Of a DNA stretch of 64,000 bases, positions 29,027-37,846 are shown piece by piece. The position numbers and the translations under genes are program-made. The DNA is from Ruminimicrobiellum sp045223915 (GTDB lineage Bacteria > Elusimicrobiota > Endomicrobiia > Endomicrobiales > Endomicrobiaceae). How positions within the stretch are numbered: the stretch's first letter is position 1; every line of letters starts with the position of its first letter. Below the pieces are notes generated by a model. That model did no database searches, was not told the origin of the DNA, and worked only from the letters and a program-made list of their open reading frames with translations. The stretch is from contig JBGUZU010000042.1 of the NCBI GenBank assembly GCA_045223915.1, positions 1 through 64,000 on the forward strand, in the 5' to 3' direction.

Positions 29027-29803
29027 ATGTCTAATATAATCGTTTGTGGTGCGTGTGGCAGAATGGGTAGTGCAATAATAAATATGGCAAAACAAGATAA
29101 AGATTTTAATATCGTTGCTGGAACGGAAATAGATTCTTCTCCTTCAATCGGTAATAAAAATCCTTTGATAGTAAAATCGAGCGATATGGAATCTGTAATA
29201 AATGCAGGCGATATAATAATAGATTTTACAATTGCATCAAACACAATGAGAAACGTGGAGCTTGCTCTTAAGAAAAATGCAAAACTTGTTATAGGAACAA
29301 CCGGATTAACGGACGAAAATAAAGAAGTATTAAAAAAAGCAGGGGAAAAAATATCTATAGTTTTTGCTCCTAATATGTCTACCGGAATAAATTTGTTGCT
29401 TGATATAGTTGAAAATATTTCAAAGAAAATTCCTAACTATGATGTTGAAATAGTTGAAATTCATCATAACAAGAAAAAAGATTCTCCTTCGGGAACGGCA
29501 ATAAGACTTGCCGAAGCTGTCGCTGCAGGTCATAACAAAAGTTTGAATGATGTCGGAGTATACGGAAGACATGGTACACAAACATTAAGAAAGCCCGAAG
29601 AAATCGGAGTTCATGCGGTAAGATGCGGAGATGTTTGCGGAGATCATACCGTATATTTTGCAAGTGAAGGTGAAGTAATAGAAATATCTCACAAAGCGAC
29701 ATCAAGAGCATGTTTGGTAGCGGGAGCATTGAGAGCCGCAAAATGGATTAACGATAAACCTGCAGGCCTTTACGATATGAGAGATGTTTTAGGTTTAAAA
29801 TAA
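29027..29803 (+). CDS. dapB: 4-hydroxy-tetrahydrodipicolinate reductase
   Basis: A 258-residue NAD(P)H-dependent reductase, the second step of the diaminopimelate branch after DapA. The Rossmann motif GACGRMGS is at 8-15, and the catalytic/substrate signature is EIHHNKKKDSPSGTA. Conserved GTTGLT and APNMSTGIN segments are present. The start is supported by AAAGGAG seven bases upstream. The end of the lysA-dapA-dapB group is marked by an intrinsic terminator. Confidence 0.96.
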   Translation: MSNIIVCGACGRMGSAIINMAKQDKDFNIVAGTEIDSSPSIGNKNPLIVKSSDMESVINAGDIIIDFTIASNTMRNVELALKKNAKLVIGTTGLTDENKEVLKKAGEKISIVFAPNMSTGINLLLDIVENISKKIPNYDVEIVEIHHNKKKDSPSGTAIRLAEAVAAGHNKSLNDVGVYGRHGTQTLRKPEEIGVHAVRCGDVCGDHTVYFASEGEVIEISHKATSRACLVAGALRAAKWINDKPAGLYDMRDVLGLK

Positions 29804-29820
29804 AAAATTATAAACAAAAT

Positions 29821-29857
29821 AAAAAAGACTCGGAATTATTTTCCGAGCTTTTTTTTG
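29821..29857 (+). terminator. Intrinsic terminator after dapB
   Basis: Arms CTCGGAA and TTCCGAG pair around a TTATT-type loop, flanked by an A-run on the left (with a bulged A) and a run of eight T on the right. It lies about 20 bases after the dapB stop. Unlike the dispersed hairpins, its stem is unique in this window. Confidence 0.88.
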
Positions 29858-30269
29858 TAGTTTGTTGTTTGTAGTTTGTCGTTGCCGTTATAAACCATAA
29901 GCAAAAAAATCTGCAAGATTTTTTTAATAAGCTTTAAGCTTTAAGCCGCCGTTTGTCGTTGTCGTTGCTAATCTTCCAATCTTCTAATCTTCTAATCCTC
30001 CAATCCTCCGCCTTTCAGTTTGTCATCCCGCACTTGATGCGGGATCTCTCCGTTTGCAGTTGTCGTTATACCATAAACCATAAATCAAAAACTATAAACT
30101 GTCGTTAATGTCGTTAAACTTTAAGCTTTAAGCGAAAAATCCACAGGATTTTTCTATAAGCAAAAAATTCGTAGAATTTTTTAATAAGCCAAAATGCTTC
30201 GCATTTTGCTAAGCTATAAGCAAAAATCGCTTTGCGATTTTTCTAAGCTAAAATTTGCTTTGCAAATTT
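29858..30269. repeat. Gene-free mosaic repeat block between dapB and the polysaccharide locus
   Basis: No gene seen. The block contains GTAGTTTGTCGTT words, a hairpin AATCTGC/GCAAGATT (imperfect), TCTTCCAA/TCTTCTAA phrases, the CATCCCGC palindrome at 30025-30045, TATAAACC words, and at least four further hairpins: AATCC/GGATT, AATTC/GAATT, AATGC/GCATT and AATCGC/GCGATT types. The last one (AAAATTTGC/GCAAATTTT, 30250-30270) touches the stop codon of the convergent sugar transferase. Confidence 0.85.
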
Positions 30270-31649
30270 TTAATACGCTCCCTTATGAAACAGCACCACT
30301 ATAATTGTTTTAAGTAAAATTTTTATATCAAGATTTAAAGACCAATTATCAACATAAAAAATTTCAAGTTCCAATCTTTTTTCGTCATTAAGCAAACTTC
30401 TTCCGGATACTTGCCACAATCCCGTTATTCCGGGCAAAACTTTAAACATTTTCTTATAACTGTAGTTATGATATATCTTTTTTATTCGTTCTACTTCCCA
30501 TCTTACTATAGGTCTTGGTCCAACGATAGACATTTCTCCTTTCAATACGTTAAAAAGTTGAGGTAATTCGTCCATACTGTATTTTCTTAAAAATTTTCCT
30601 ATTCTTGTTATTCTGTCATCTTCTTCAAGTTTTAAAAAAGCCTCATTTTGTTGTAAACTGTTTTCCGTTAAATCATTTAACTGCTTATCTGCATTATTAA
30701 TCATACTTCTGAATTTATAGAGATAAAATTCTTTTTCATTAAATCCTACTCTCAAGTGTTTATAAAATATCGGACCTTTACTTTCTATTTTTATACAAAT
30801 TGCAATAATTAAAAATATCGGCGACAATATAATTAACAAAATAATGGCCAATATAATATCCAAAATTCTTTTTAAAAAATAATCAAACTCTCTTACGGGA
30901 TTGGATATTAATAATATAATCGGAATTCCCAATGTGTCATCTAATATTATCCTGTCTTTTGTCATTTGAATTTCTGTCGGTAAAATTTTTACGTCGATAT
31001 TGTTTGTTTGTGCCCAATCACATAAAGATAAAAACTCCTCATCTTTTATTGAATAATTTGTAATAATTATTTCTTTTATATTTTTTTTAATAGAAGAATT
31101 TTTTAAGCTTTCTATATTTTTTGTTTCCAATGTATACGGATAGTAAAAAACTTTGTTTATATAATAGTTGTTAAAAATTTTTTTGTATTTTCTTACATTC
31201 TTGCCTATAATAAGCAGGTTATTCCTTATATCTAACTTATATATCATATATGCAATTATTCGTTTACAAAAGTAGCGGAATATAAGTGTAAAAAATATTA
31301 AATTTGTTGTCATAAAAACAATCATTAACCTTGAAGTATCGCTTTTTATAATAAAAATTAATGCAAGAATAAAAACAATAAAATATACGGTTGCTTTTGT
31401 TATTTTTACAAATAAATCAAACATGGATATGTAAAACAATTTATATCCGACAAAAAAATTTATAAATAATATCCATACGGGAATTAAGCAAAGGGATAAC
31501 AGAAAATATTCGATTAAAGAATATGTCGTTGCGGAATGCAGAACATAAAATCTAAAACAAAATGCCGCTAAAAAAGATAACAGAAAACTGATACAATCCG
31601 TTAGAAGCAATGTAATAATGAAAGGCAAATTTTTATTCTTTAAAAGCAT
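30270..31649 (-). CDS. Polyprenyl-phosphate sugar-1-phosphate transferase (WbaP/WcaJ type)
   Basis: A 459-residue membrane enzyme that starts surface-polysaccharide repeat-unit assembly by moving a sugar-1-phosphate onto undecaprenyl phosphate. The N-terminal half has about four hydrophobic helices and a soluble Rossmann-like part. A further membrane segment (FLKRILDIILAIILLIILSP) precedes the catalytic domain with IESKGPIFYKHLRVG, YKFRSM, DELPQLFNVLKGEMSIVGPRP and PGITGLWQVSGRS. The substrate sugar cannot be read from sequence. It is transcribed away from the adjacent plus-strand polysaccharide genes, and its stop codon touches a dispersed hairpin. Confidence 0.93.
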   Translation of the reverse strand: MLLKNKNLPFIITLLLTDCISFLLSFLAAFCFRFYVLHSATTYSLIEYFLLSLCLIPVWILFINFFVGYKLFYISMFDLFVKITKATVYFIVFILALIFIIKSDTSRLMIVFMTTNLIFFTLIFRYFCKRIIAYMIYKLDIRNNLLIIGKNVRKYKKIFNNYYINKVFYYPYTLETKNIESLKNSSIKKNIKEIIITNYSIKDEEFLSLCDWAQTNNIDVKILPTEIQMTKDRIILDDTLGIPIILLISNPVREFDYFLKRILDIILAIILLIILSPIFLIIAICIKIESKGPIFYKHLRVGFNEKEFYLYKFRSMINNADKQLNDLTENSLQQNEAFLKLEEDDRITRIGKFLRKYSMDELPQLFNVLKGEMSIVGPRPIVRWEVERIKKIYHNYSYKKMFKVLPGITGLWQVSGRSLLNDEKRLELEIFYVDNWSLNLDIKILLKTIIVVLFHKGAY

Positions 31650-31759
31650 TTTTTATTCTTTAAGTATAATTGCATATTATGGTATAATGTATTCTATCAT
31701 ATTTTGAAATACTTTGTCTTAATATGATAAATAAAATATATGTTTTTTTCGGAGACTAA

Positions 31760-32878
31760 ATGTTAGATATTAACTTTTTTGTTAGATATCTTAATATTTC
31801 AGAAAAACAGGAATATCTTTTAAAATTATATACTTCAAAAGAAAATGTAACAAAAGATGAAATTTATCATTTGTTGTATGATTTTGATTATGATATAGAA
31901 AAAGAAACACTGAACTTTAATTTTTTACTTGCACAGGTATTTCAAAATAATCCTCATGTAGAAATTCCTAAAGATATCGAACCGAGACTAAAAGGTGTCA
32001 TTAGATGGGCTCAGTATCGAAATATCTCATTGTTGTCATGTTTAAAACAGTTGATAGTCGAACTGAATAAAAAAAACATTCCGGCTTTACTTATAAAAGG
32101 TGCCGCTATGAGAATTCTCGAACCGAATAAATTGAGAATAATGTCAGATGTGGATTTTGCCGTAGGTATAGATGATTTAAATGAAACGATTAAGATAAGC
32201 CGAAAATTAGGTTTTAAACTAAATAAAGCCTATAAACATGCTACGGAAGTAAGAAAATCGAATATACTAAAAATTGATATTCATAACAAGATTGTTAAAA
32301 GTGATACCGATACAAAAAAAACAGACAAGAAAATTTTTGAAAGAGCAAAACAATTTAATTTTTATGATTCAAAGGTTCTTATACCGAATAAAGAAGATAT
32401 GATTTTTTTATTGCTTACATACGGTTATGAAAATATTCTGTATTCGCAACCTTTTTATAAAAATATATCTTGGTTGTTGGATGTAGTGTACATATTTAAA
32501 AATAATAAAAACATAGATTGGAACCTTGTTGTTACGAATGCTAAAGAAACAAATACTCTTGCACAAGTAAAAATAATGTTCGAACTGTTGAATCATTTTA
32601 TGCCGAACATTGTTCCGGATAATATAATTTCTTCAATACATATATCCGAAGCTGAAAATAAAGCTTTTAATGCTTATACAAAAAAGCATTTGTTCTTCAA
32701 TAAAGCACAACAATTGAAAGAACAGGTAAGAGATATGGTAAAAGGTAACGAAAAATTTGATTTTTTTCTTACATTGAAATTAACGAGCAGGTTTTTATAT
32801 TTAAAAATAATACAAAAAACCCCTTTAATAAACTCTTTGTTTTTTGATAAAGTCGCAAACAGGATATTCGAAATATGA
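31760..32878 (+). CDS. Nucleotidyltransferase-family protein (NTP_transf_5 type)
   Basis: A 372-residue protein. The core LLIKGAAM...MSDVDFAV (around residues 110-135) matches the uncharacterised nucleotidyltransferase family found in polysaccharide and RiPP-like loci; the two aspartates of SDVD would bind metal. The rest is helical. A good GGAG Shine-Dalgarno precedes the ATG. Its stop overlaps the next gene's start (ATGA), and the next two genes encode an HprK-like kinase and a PqqD-like protein, a recurring trio. Substrate unknown. Confidence 0.82.
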   Translation: MLDINFFVRYLNISEKQEYLLKLYTSKENVTKDEIYHLLYDFDYDIEKETLNFNFLLAQVFQNNPHVEIPKDIEPRLKGVIRWAQYRNISLLSCLKQLIVELNKKNIPALLIKGAAMRILEPNKLRIMSDVDFAVGIDDLNETIKISRKLGFKLNKAYKHATEVRKSNILKIDIHNKIVKSDTDTKKTDKKIFERAKQFNFYDSKVLIPNKEDMIFLLLTYGYENILYSQPFYKNISWLLDVVYIFKNNKNIDWNLVVTNAKETNTLAQVKIMFELLNHFMPNIVPDNIISSIHISEAENKAFNAYTKKHLFFNKAQQLKEQVRDMVKGNEKFDFFLTLKLTSRFLYLKIIQKTPLINSLFFDKVANRIFEI

Positions 32879-33918
32879 AATATATTAATTACGTGTTAAA
32901 TATAGATAAAGTTTCTATCGAAAAATACTACAAATTTTTGGATAATCGTTTTCAGGAAAAAGCAAAACAAATTTCAATTGTTACCAAATATTTGGATTTG
33001 GGTGTAAAAGTCATAAGATTGCAAATTGTCTGTGAAAATTTTATTCCGAAACTAAAACAATATTTTTCATGTTCATTAAGAGACGATGTTAACAGTTACG
33101 ATGAAACACTGTATATATGGAAAGACGAAGTTTCATCTTTTATCAACGAACAATATGAATCAAAACATGTAATGATAGCTTATCAAAATCAGCGACTTAT
33201 AAAAATAGACCCCGAAAATAAAATAATAAATGCTGAAAATCCGAAAGAAAAAAAATATTATTTTATAGCCGAAGATTTTTCTTATGAGTCTCTTTCTCAA
33301 CAAGGTCATTTATTTGTTAGACTTATAAGTCAAATAGTAAGAACGGAAAATTCGGCTCTTGTTCATTCCGCTGCAGTCGGAATAGACAACAACGGTGTTT
33401 TGATTTGTGCTATAGGAGGAAGCGGAAAAACAACATTGGCGGTTTCGTGTTTGTTGGAAGGATTTCAATATGTTGCGGACGATTATTTGGTATTAAGCAG
33501 GAATAATGATGATTTATATGCATCTCCCATATATTCAATGATAGCTTTAACACCTCATATTTTTAAGCAGATGCCTGATTTAAAGACCGAATTTATGTGT
33601 GATAATTATAATAATACGAAATATTTACTTAATACATCTTATTACGACGATAAATTGGCAAGAAAGCTGCCTGTAAAGGCAATCGTTTTCCCGAATATAA
33701 AAGATATAAAAGAACCGACAATAGAAAAAACGGACAGAAACAGAGCTGTTACTCAAATGGTTTACTCTACGGCAAGCCAAATGGGCAATGATGATGATAA
33801 AACTTATATGAAATTGTTGATATCTTTAATTAAAGATTTAAATTTTTATCAAATAAATTTATCATCGAATTTAAGTAAAAATGTTCAAATATTAAAACAA
33901 TTTATTAAGGAGTTATAA
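32875..33918 (+). CDS. HprK-related serine kinase-like protein
   Basis: A 347-residue protein with the P-loop GGSGKT (K185) preceded by LVHSAAVGI and followed by YVADDYLVL, the arrangement seen in HPr kinase/phosphorylase relatives (HprK-related kinase families). The N-terminal 150 residues are unrecognised. It overlaps the upstream nucleotidyltransferase gene by four bases and is one base from the PqqD-like gene. In lasso-peptide clusters such kinases modify the peptide; in polysaccharide loci their role is not established. No HPr or PTS gene is nearby. Confidence 0.8.
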   Translation: MKYINYVLNIDKVSIEKYYKFLDNRFQEKAKQISIVTKYLDLGVKVIRLQIVCENFIPKLKQYFSCSLRDDVNSYDETLYIWKDEVSSFINEQYESKHVMIAYQNQRLIKIDPENKIINAENPKEKKYYFIAEDFSYESLSQQGHLFVRLISQIVRTENSALVHSAAVGIDNNGVLICAIGGSGKTTLAVSCLLEGFQYVADDYLVLSRNNDDLYASPIYSMIALTPHIFKQMPDLKTEFMCDNYNNTKYLLNTSYYDDKLARKLPVKAIVFPNIKDIKEPTIEKTDRNRAVTQMVYSTASQMGNDDDKTYMKLLISLIKDLNFYQINLSSNLSKNVQILKQFIKEL

Positions 33919-33919
33919 A

Positions 33920-34354
33920 ATGTATAAATTGAATGAAGCAAAAATGTTCGCGGATGTGACAAATAATATTGCCATAATAATTAATTCCGAAACGGGAATT
34001 TATTATGCAATGAACAATTGCGGAAGTATTGTTTTTCAGGCTATATTAGACGGTTGCTCAAAACAAGCAATTGTTGAAAATTTAAAGAAAATAGAAAATT
34101 GTCCTGCAGATATTGAACAGAAGTTGCAGTCGTTTATAGATACTCTTTTACAAAAAGAAATAATTGCAGAAGGAGAACAGTCATCCAAAAATCCTGTTTT
34201 TGATGAAACTGTTATCAAACAAGATAATTTTGAATTGAAAGTCTTGGAATATGCCGATGCCCAGGAAATGTTGCTTGCCGATCCAATACACGATGTTGAC
34301 GAAAGTGAAGGTTGGCAACCGGTTTTCAAAGAAGATAATAAAAATGACAAATAA
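33920..34354 (+). CDS. PqqD-like (RiPP recognition element-like) protein
   Basis: A 144-residue protein. Residues 1-90 show the PqqD pattern: strands with IIINSETGIYYAMNNCGSIVFQAI, then a helix-turn-helix-like C-terminal part with a dispersed hydrophobic pattern. PqqD domains bind peptide substrates and hand them to modifying enzymes. The last 50 residues are acidic and look unstructured (DPIHDVDESEGWQPVFKED), which could itself be a peptide substrate, though that is speculation. Overlaps the next glycosyltransferase gene by 11 bases. Confidence 0.78.
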   Translation: MYKLNEAKMFADVTNNIAIIINSETGIYYAMNNCGSIVFQAILDGCSKQAIVENLKKIENCPADIEQKLQSFIDTLLQKEIIAEGEQSSKNPVFDETVIKQDNFELKVLEYADAQEMLLADPIHDVDESEGWQPVFKEDNKNDK

Positions 34355-35030
34355 GCCATTGATTTCGGTAATGATGCCGACATATAACAACGGCAAATAT
34401 ATAAAACAGGCAATAGAAAGTATTTATGCTCAGAATTACGACAATATGGAAATTATTGTTGTAGACGATGGTTCTACGGACAATACAAAAGAAATAATAA
34501 AACAATATAAAGATATAAAATATTTTTATATAGAACATAAAGGAATACCGTTTGCAAGAAATGTGGCTCTTAAAAATTCAAAAGGAGAATATATTGCTTT
34601 TTGCGATTCCGATGATTATTGGTTACCGAATAAAATAAACAAACAGATGCAATATTTCGAAGAACATCCGGACTGTGAAATAGTTTTTACAAAATATGAA
34701 AATTTTTTTGAGAACGAAAATCTTAAGACAAATGAAAGAGCTGCTTATGAAAAAAAAGTCGAAGATGTTTTTAAACAATATTTGCCAAGCAGCATTGTGA
34801 AAAAATCTTTATTTGATAAATACGGATGTTTTGATGAAATTTTTAATGTATCCGAAGATACTGAATTTTTGTATAGAATTTTTAAAAAAGGTATTAAAGT
34901 CAATAATATTATTCCCGAAGTTCTTTATATAAGAAGAATACACGGAAAAAATGTGTCATTAAAATACAGTACGGATACTCTTAAAAAACATATTGCAACT
35001 ATATTAAGGAAAGGGTTTTTAAACAAATGA
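34344..35030 (+). CDS. GT2-family glycosyltransferase
   Basis: A 228-residue GT-A fold enzyme. The ATG at 34344 is chosen because the family domain begins right there (MTNKPLISVMMPTYNNGKYI); the open frame upstream runs through the PqqD gene. Features are VVDDGSTDNT for nucleotide-sugar binding, FCDSDDYW as DxD-type metal site, and a C-terminal segment with VSEDTEFLYRIFK. It overlaps the PqqD-like gene upstream and the next GT2 gene downstream (ATGA), so it is part of one translationally coupled operon. Donor and acceptor unknown. Confidence 0.88.
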   Translation: MTNKPLISVMMPTYNNGKYIKQAIESIYAQNYDNMEIIVVDDGSTDNTKEIIKQYKDIKYFYIEHKGIPFARNVALKNSKGEYIAFCDSDDYWLPNKINKQMQYFEEHPDCEIVFTKYENFFENENLKTNERAAYEKKVEDVFKQYLPSSIVKKSLFDKYGCFDEIFNVSEDTEFLYRIFKKGIKVNNIIPEVLYIRRIHGKNVSLKYSTDTLKKHIATILRKGFLNK

Positions 35031-35686
35031 TATCTGTAATAATAGCGGCGAAAAATGCTTCAAAATATATTAGAGAAGCTATAGAAAGTGTTCAAAATCA
35101 AAGTATGAAAGATATTGAAATAATAGTTGTTTGTGATTCTTGTACCGACAACACAAAGCAAATAGCACAAGGCTTGGGTTGTAAAACAATCGAAGTAAAT
35201 TTTTCTCACATAGCTAAAACAAGAAATGCCGGACTTAAAGAAGCCAAAGGCGAATATATTTTATGTGTGGATTCCGACGATGTTATGGAAAAAGACGGTA
35301 TATTAAATTTATATAACGAATTTTTAAAAGATAATACTTTAGAAGCGGTTTTCGGTATGTCACAGGAATTTGTGTCTCCGGAACTGTCGGATGCAGATAA
35401 AGCTAAACTAAAAGCAAGACCGGACAACTATTTTGGTGCACTTGCAGGTTGCGCCATAATAAAAAAAGAAGTGTTTGATAAAGTCGGAACTTTTGATGAA
35501 GCATTAAAAGCAGGCGATATTGTGGAATTTCAAATAAGATTGCAACAAAAAAATATTAAAATAAAAAAAATACCGGTTGTAACTTCAAGAAGAAGATTGC
35601 ATAACAACAATTTCGGCAGGAGTAATAAACAACAGGAATATAAAGATTATATTACTATTCTAAGGAACAAATTAAATAAAAAATGA
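35027..35686 (+). CDS. GT2-family glycosyltransferase
   Basis: A 219-residue GT-A enzyme with MISVIIAAKNASKYIREAIE at the start, VVCDSCTDNT in place of the usual D-D-G-S, and CVDSDDVMEKDG as metal site. The unusual C-D-S-C in the nucleotide-binding loop sets it apart from neighbouring GT2 enzymes. Four-base overlap with both flanking genes. Confidence 0.87.
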   Translation: MISVIIAAKNASKYIREAIESVQNQSMKDIEIIVVCDSCTDNTKQIAQGLGCKTIEVNFSHIAKTRNAGLKEAKGEYILCVDSDDVMEKDGILNLYNEFLKDNTLEAVFGMSQEFVSPELSDADKAKLKARPDNYFGALAGCAIIKKEVFDKVGTFDEALKAGDIVEFQIRLQQKNIKIKKIPVVTSRRRLHNNNFGRSNKQQEYKDYITILRNKLNKK

Positions 35687-36795
35687 AATACGATTATTTG
35701 GTAGTCGGTAGCGGTTTATACGGTTCTGTTTTTGCAAGACAAGCAACCGATAAAGGTAAAAAAGTATTAGTAATAGAAAAAAGAAACCATATTGCAGGCA
35801 ATATTTATACCGAAAAAATCGAAGGTATAGATGTTCATAAATATGGCCCGCACATTTTTCATACCAATAACAAGTCTGTTTGGAATTTTGTAAACAAGTT
35901 TATCGGCTTTAACAAATTTACATTTTCTCCGTTGGCAAAATATAAAAATGAAATTTATCATTTACCTTTCAATATGTTTACATTCAACAAAATTTGGGGA
36001 ATTAATACACCGGAAGAAGCCGAAAAAATAATAAATGAGCAGAGAAAAGAAATAAAGTCGGAACCTAAAAATTTGGAAGAGCAGGCAATCAGTTTGGTCG
36101 GTAGAGATGTCTTCGAAAAGTTAATAAAAGGATATACCGAAAAACAGTGGGGGAGAAACTGTAAAGATCTTCCTCCGTTTATTATCAAAAGATTACCGGT
36201 AAGATTTACTTACGATAACAATTATTTTAATGCTTTGTATCAAGGTATACCTGTCGGCGGATATACAAAACTTGTAGAGAATATGTTGGAAGGCATAGAG
36301 ATAAAATTAAACGAGGATTATTTAAAAAACAGACAATATTATAATTCAATTGCCGACAAAATAGTTTATACCGGTGCAATTGATGCTTATTTTGATTATA
36401 GGTTTGGAAATTTAGAGTACAGAACGGTATTTTTTGATGAAGAAGTACTTAATGTTTGTAACTTTCAAAATTGTGCAATGGTTAATTATACCGATAAAGA
36501 AACACCTTGGACAAGAATTATCGAGCACAAATGGTTTATGTTCGGTAAAGATGAAAACGGTAATGATTTTCCTAAAACGGTTATTTCAAAAGAATTTTCA
36601 AAAGAATGGACTAAAAACGATGAACCGTATTATCCGATTAATGACGAAAAAAATAATTCTTTATATTTAAAATATAAAGAATTGGCCGATAAAGAAAAGA
36701 AAATCTTCTTCGGCGGCAGACTGGGCGAATATAAATACTATGATATGGATCAGGTTATAGAATCGGCTTTGAACTTCAGCAAAAAAGAACTCTAA
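35683..36795 (+). CDS. glf: UDP-galactopyranose mutase
   Basis: A 370-residue FAD enzyme that converts UDP-galactopyranose to UDP-galactofuranose, the donor for Galf-containing surface glycans. FAD-binding VVGSGLYGS is at the N-terminus, followed by family landmarks KYGPHIFHTNNKSVWNFVNKF, GYTEKQWG, PVGGYTKLVE and GRLGEYKYYDMDQVI. Length fits the family (about 370-390). Its presence, with a galactofuranosyltransferase-like gene at 42536, indicates galactofuranose in the product of this locus. Confidence 0.96.
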   Translation: MKYDYLVVGSGLYGSVFARQATDKGKKVLVIEKRNHIAGNIYTEKIEGIDVHKYGPHIFHTNNKSVWNFVNKFIGFNKFTFSPLAKYKNEIYHLPFNMFTFNKIWGINTPEEAEKIINEQRKEIKSEPKNLEEQAISLVGRDVFEKLIKGYTEKQWGRNCKDLPPFIIKRLPVRFTYDNNYFNALYQGIPVGGYTKLVENMLEGIEIKLNEDYLKNRQYYNSIADKIVYTGAIDAYFDYRFGNLEYRTVFFDEEVLNVCNFQNCAMVNYTDKETPWTRIIEHKWFMFGKDENGNDFPKTVISKEFSKEWTKNDEPYYPINDEKNNSLYLKYKELADKEKKIFFGGRLGEYKYYDMDQVIESALNFSKKEL

Positions 36796-36805
36796 TTAAA
36801 TATTA

Positions 36806-37798
36806 CTATTTGTTTATTTTTGTTAAATTAAACTTAAAATGTTTAAAAAGCTTTAATTTAAAGAAATTGTCCTCCCGATAAATATTTATTATAGGAGCAA
36901 TTATAATTCGTATTTTATCCAAAGGATATTTAAATCCTTGTATGAAAAATTTTATCCTTGTCTTTAGGGTGTAATTTGTCTTAAACGGTGTCATTTTTTC
37001 ATAATACAAATAATATTTTCTTAACGGTATATAACCGAAATAATTCCAGGGCTTTCTTGCAGTCGTATAATGTATAATCTTTATTCTTTTTAAATTTTCA
37101 ATTATTTCTTGCTTTTTCGGATGATTTAATAATAAACCCGTTTTTAAAAAGTCAGCCGGTATATTGTAAGAAAAATCGAGAGATTTTATTTTGTTTTTGC
37201 AAACAACATTTAAAGCATCTTGATCAAAATAAATAAAATTCTTAATGTTTTCTTCTATGATATTAAAAAGTTTTGAAGAAAGGTGTTCCTTTCTCCATAG
37301 TTTTAAGTTCATTAATAATACACCGGAATTTATATAAAAATCAAAAGTTTTAAGCATATTGTATTTGCTTGAATTATAGTAATGCGGCATATCCTCGACG
37401 GCAGCTATATAATATTGTTCAATGTCTTGCATAAATAAATCTTTTAAATCTCGTAAAACTATAACATCGGAATCGAGATAAATGGTTTTGTCCGTGTCTT
37501 TTAGTAAATCCGGAAGTAAAAATCTAAAAAATGCTGTTTTGGAAATGTAAGATAACGATTCTCTAAAGTTAGGTATACTGCTGAATTTTTCAGCATTGAT
37601 TTTTATAAAAGATATTTCACAGTGCTTTATCTTCTTTAAACTTAGAATTTTATTTTTATCTTCATCCGAAAGGTCACTTTCCAAAATAAAAATATGTAAA
37701 TCAGTTTCAATATCGGCATTTTTTAATATTGAAGCTATTGTACAAGCCAAAGGTTTTATATAATTCTTATCCGTTGATAAACATATGTTAATTCTCAT
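36806..37798 (-). CDS. GT8-family glycosyltransferase (LgtC/galactosyltransferase-like)
   Basis: A 330-residue enzyme of the LPS glycosyltransferase GT8 type, with MRINICLSTDKNYIKPLAC at the start, FFRFLLPDLLKDTDKTIYLDSDVIV containing the DxD metal site, FDQDALN, and KIIHYTTARKPWNY near the end. The reading frame is open further upstream to 37864, but the ATG at 37798 is where homology begins. It is the only minus-strand gene inside this stretch of the locus, placed between glf and the radical SAM gene. Confidence 0.88.
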   Translation of the reverse strand: MRINICLSTDKNYIKPLACTIASILKNADIETDLHIFILESDLSDEDKNKILSLKKIKHCEISFIKINAEKFSSIPNFRESLSYISKTAFFRFLLPDLLKDTDKTIYLDSDVIVLRDLKDLFMQDIEQYYIAAVEDMPHYYNSSKYNMLKTFDFYINSGVLLMNLKLWRKEHLSSKLFNIIEENIKNFIYFDQDALNVVCKNKIKSLDFSYNIPADFLKTGLLLNHPKKQEIIENLKRIKIIHYTTARKPWNYFGYIPLRKYYLYYEKMTPFKTNYTLKTRIKFFIQGFKYPLDKIRIIIAPIINIYREDNFFKLKLFKHFKFNLTKINK

Positions 37799-37846
37799 AA
37801 GAGTATTATAGCAGATATTATTGCTATTTTGATATAATATTAGAAT

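Noticed and set aside
34251..34343. Upstream extension of the first GT2 gene into the PqqD-like gene
   Set aside because: The PqqD-like frame is a good coding region there, and the GT2 domain starts at 34344.
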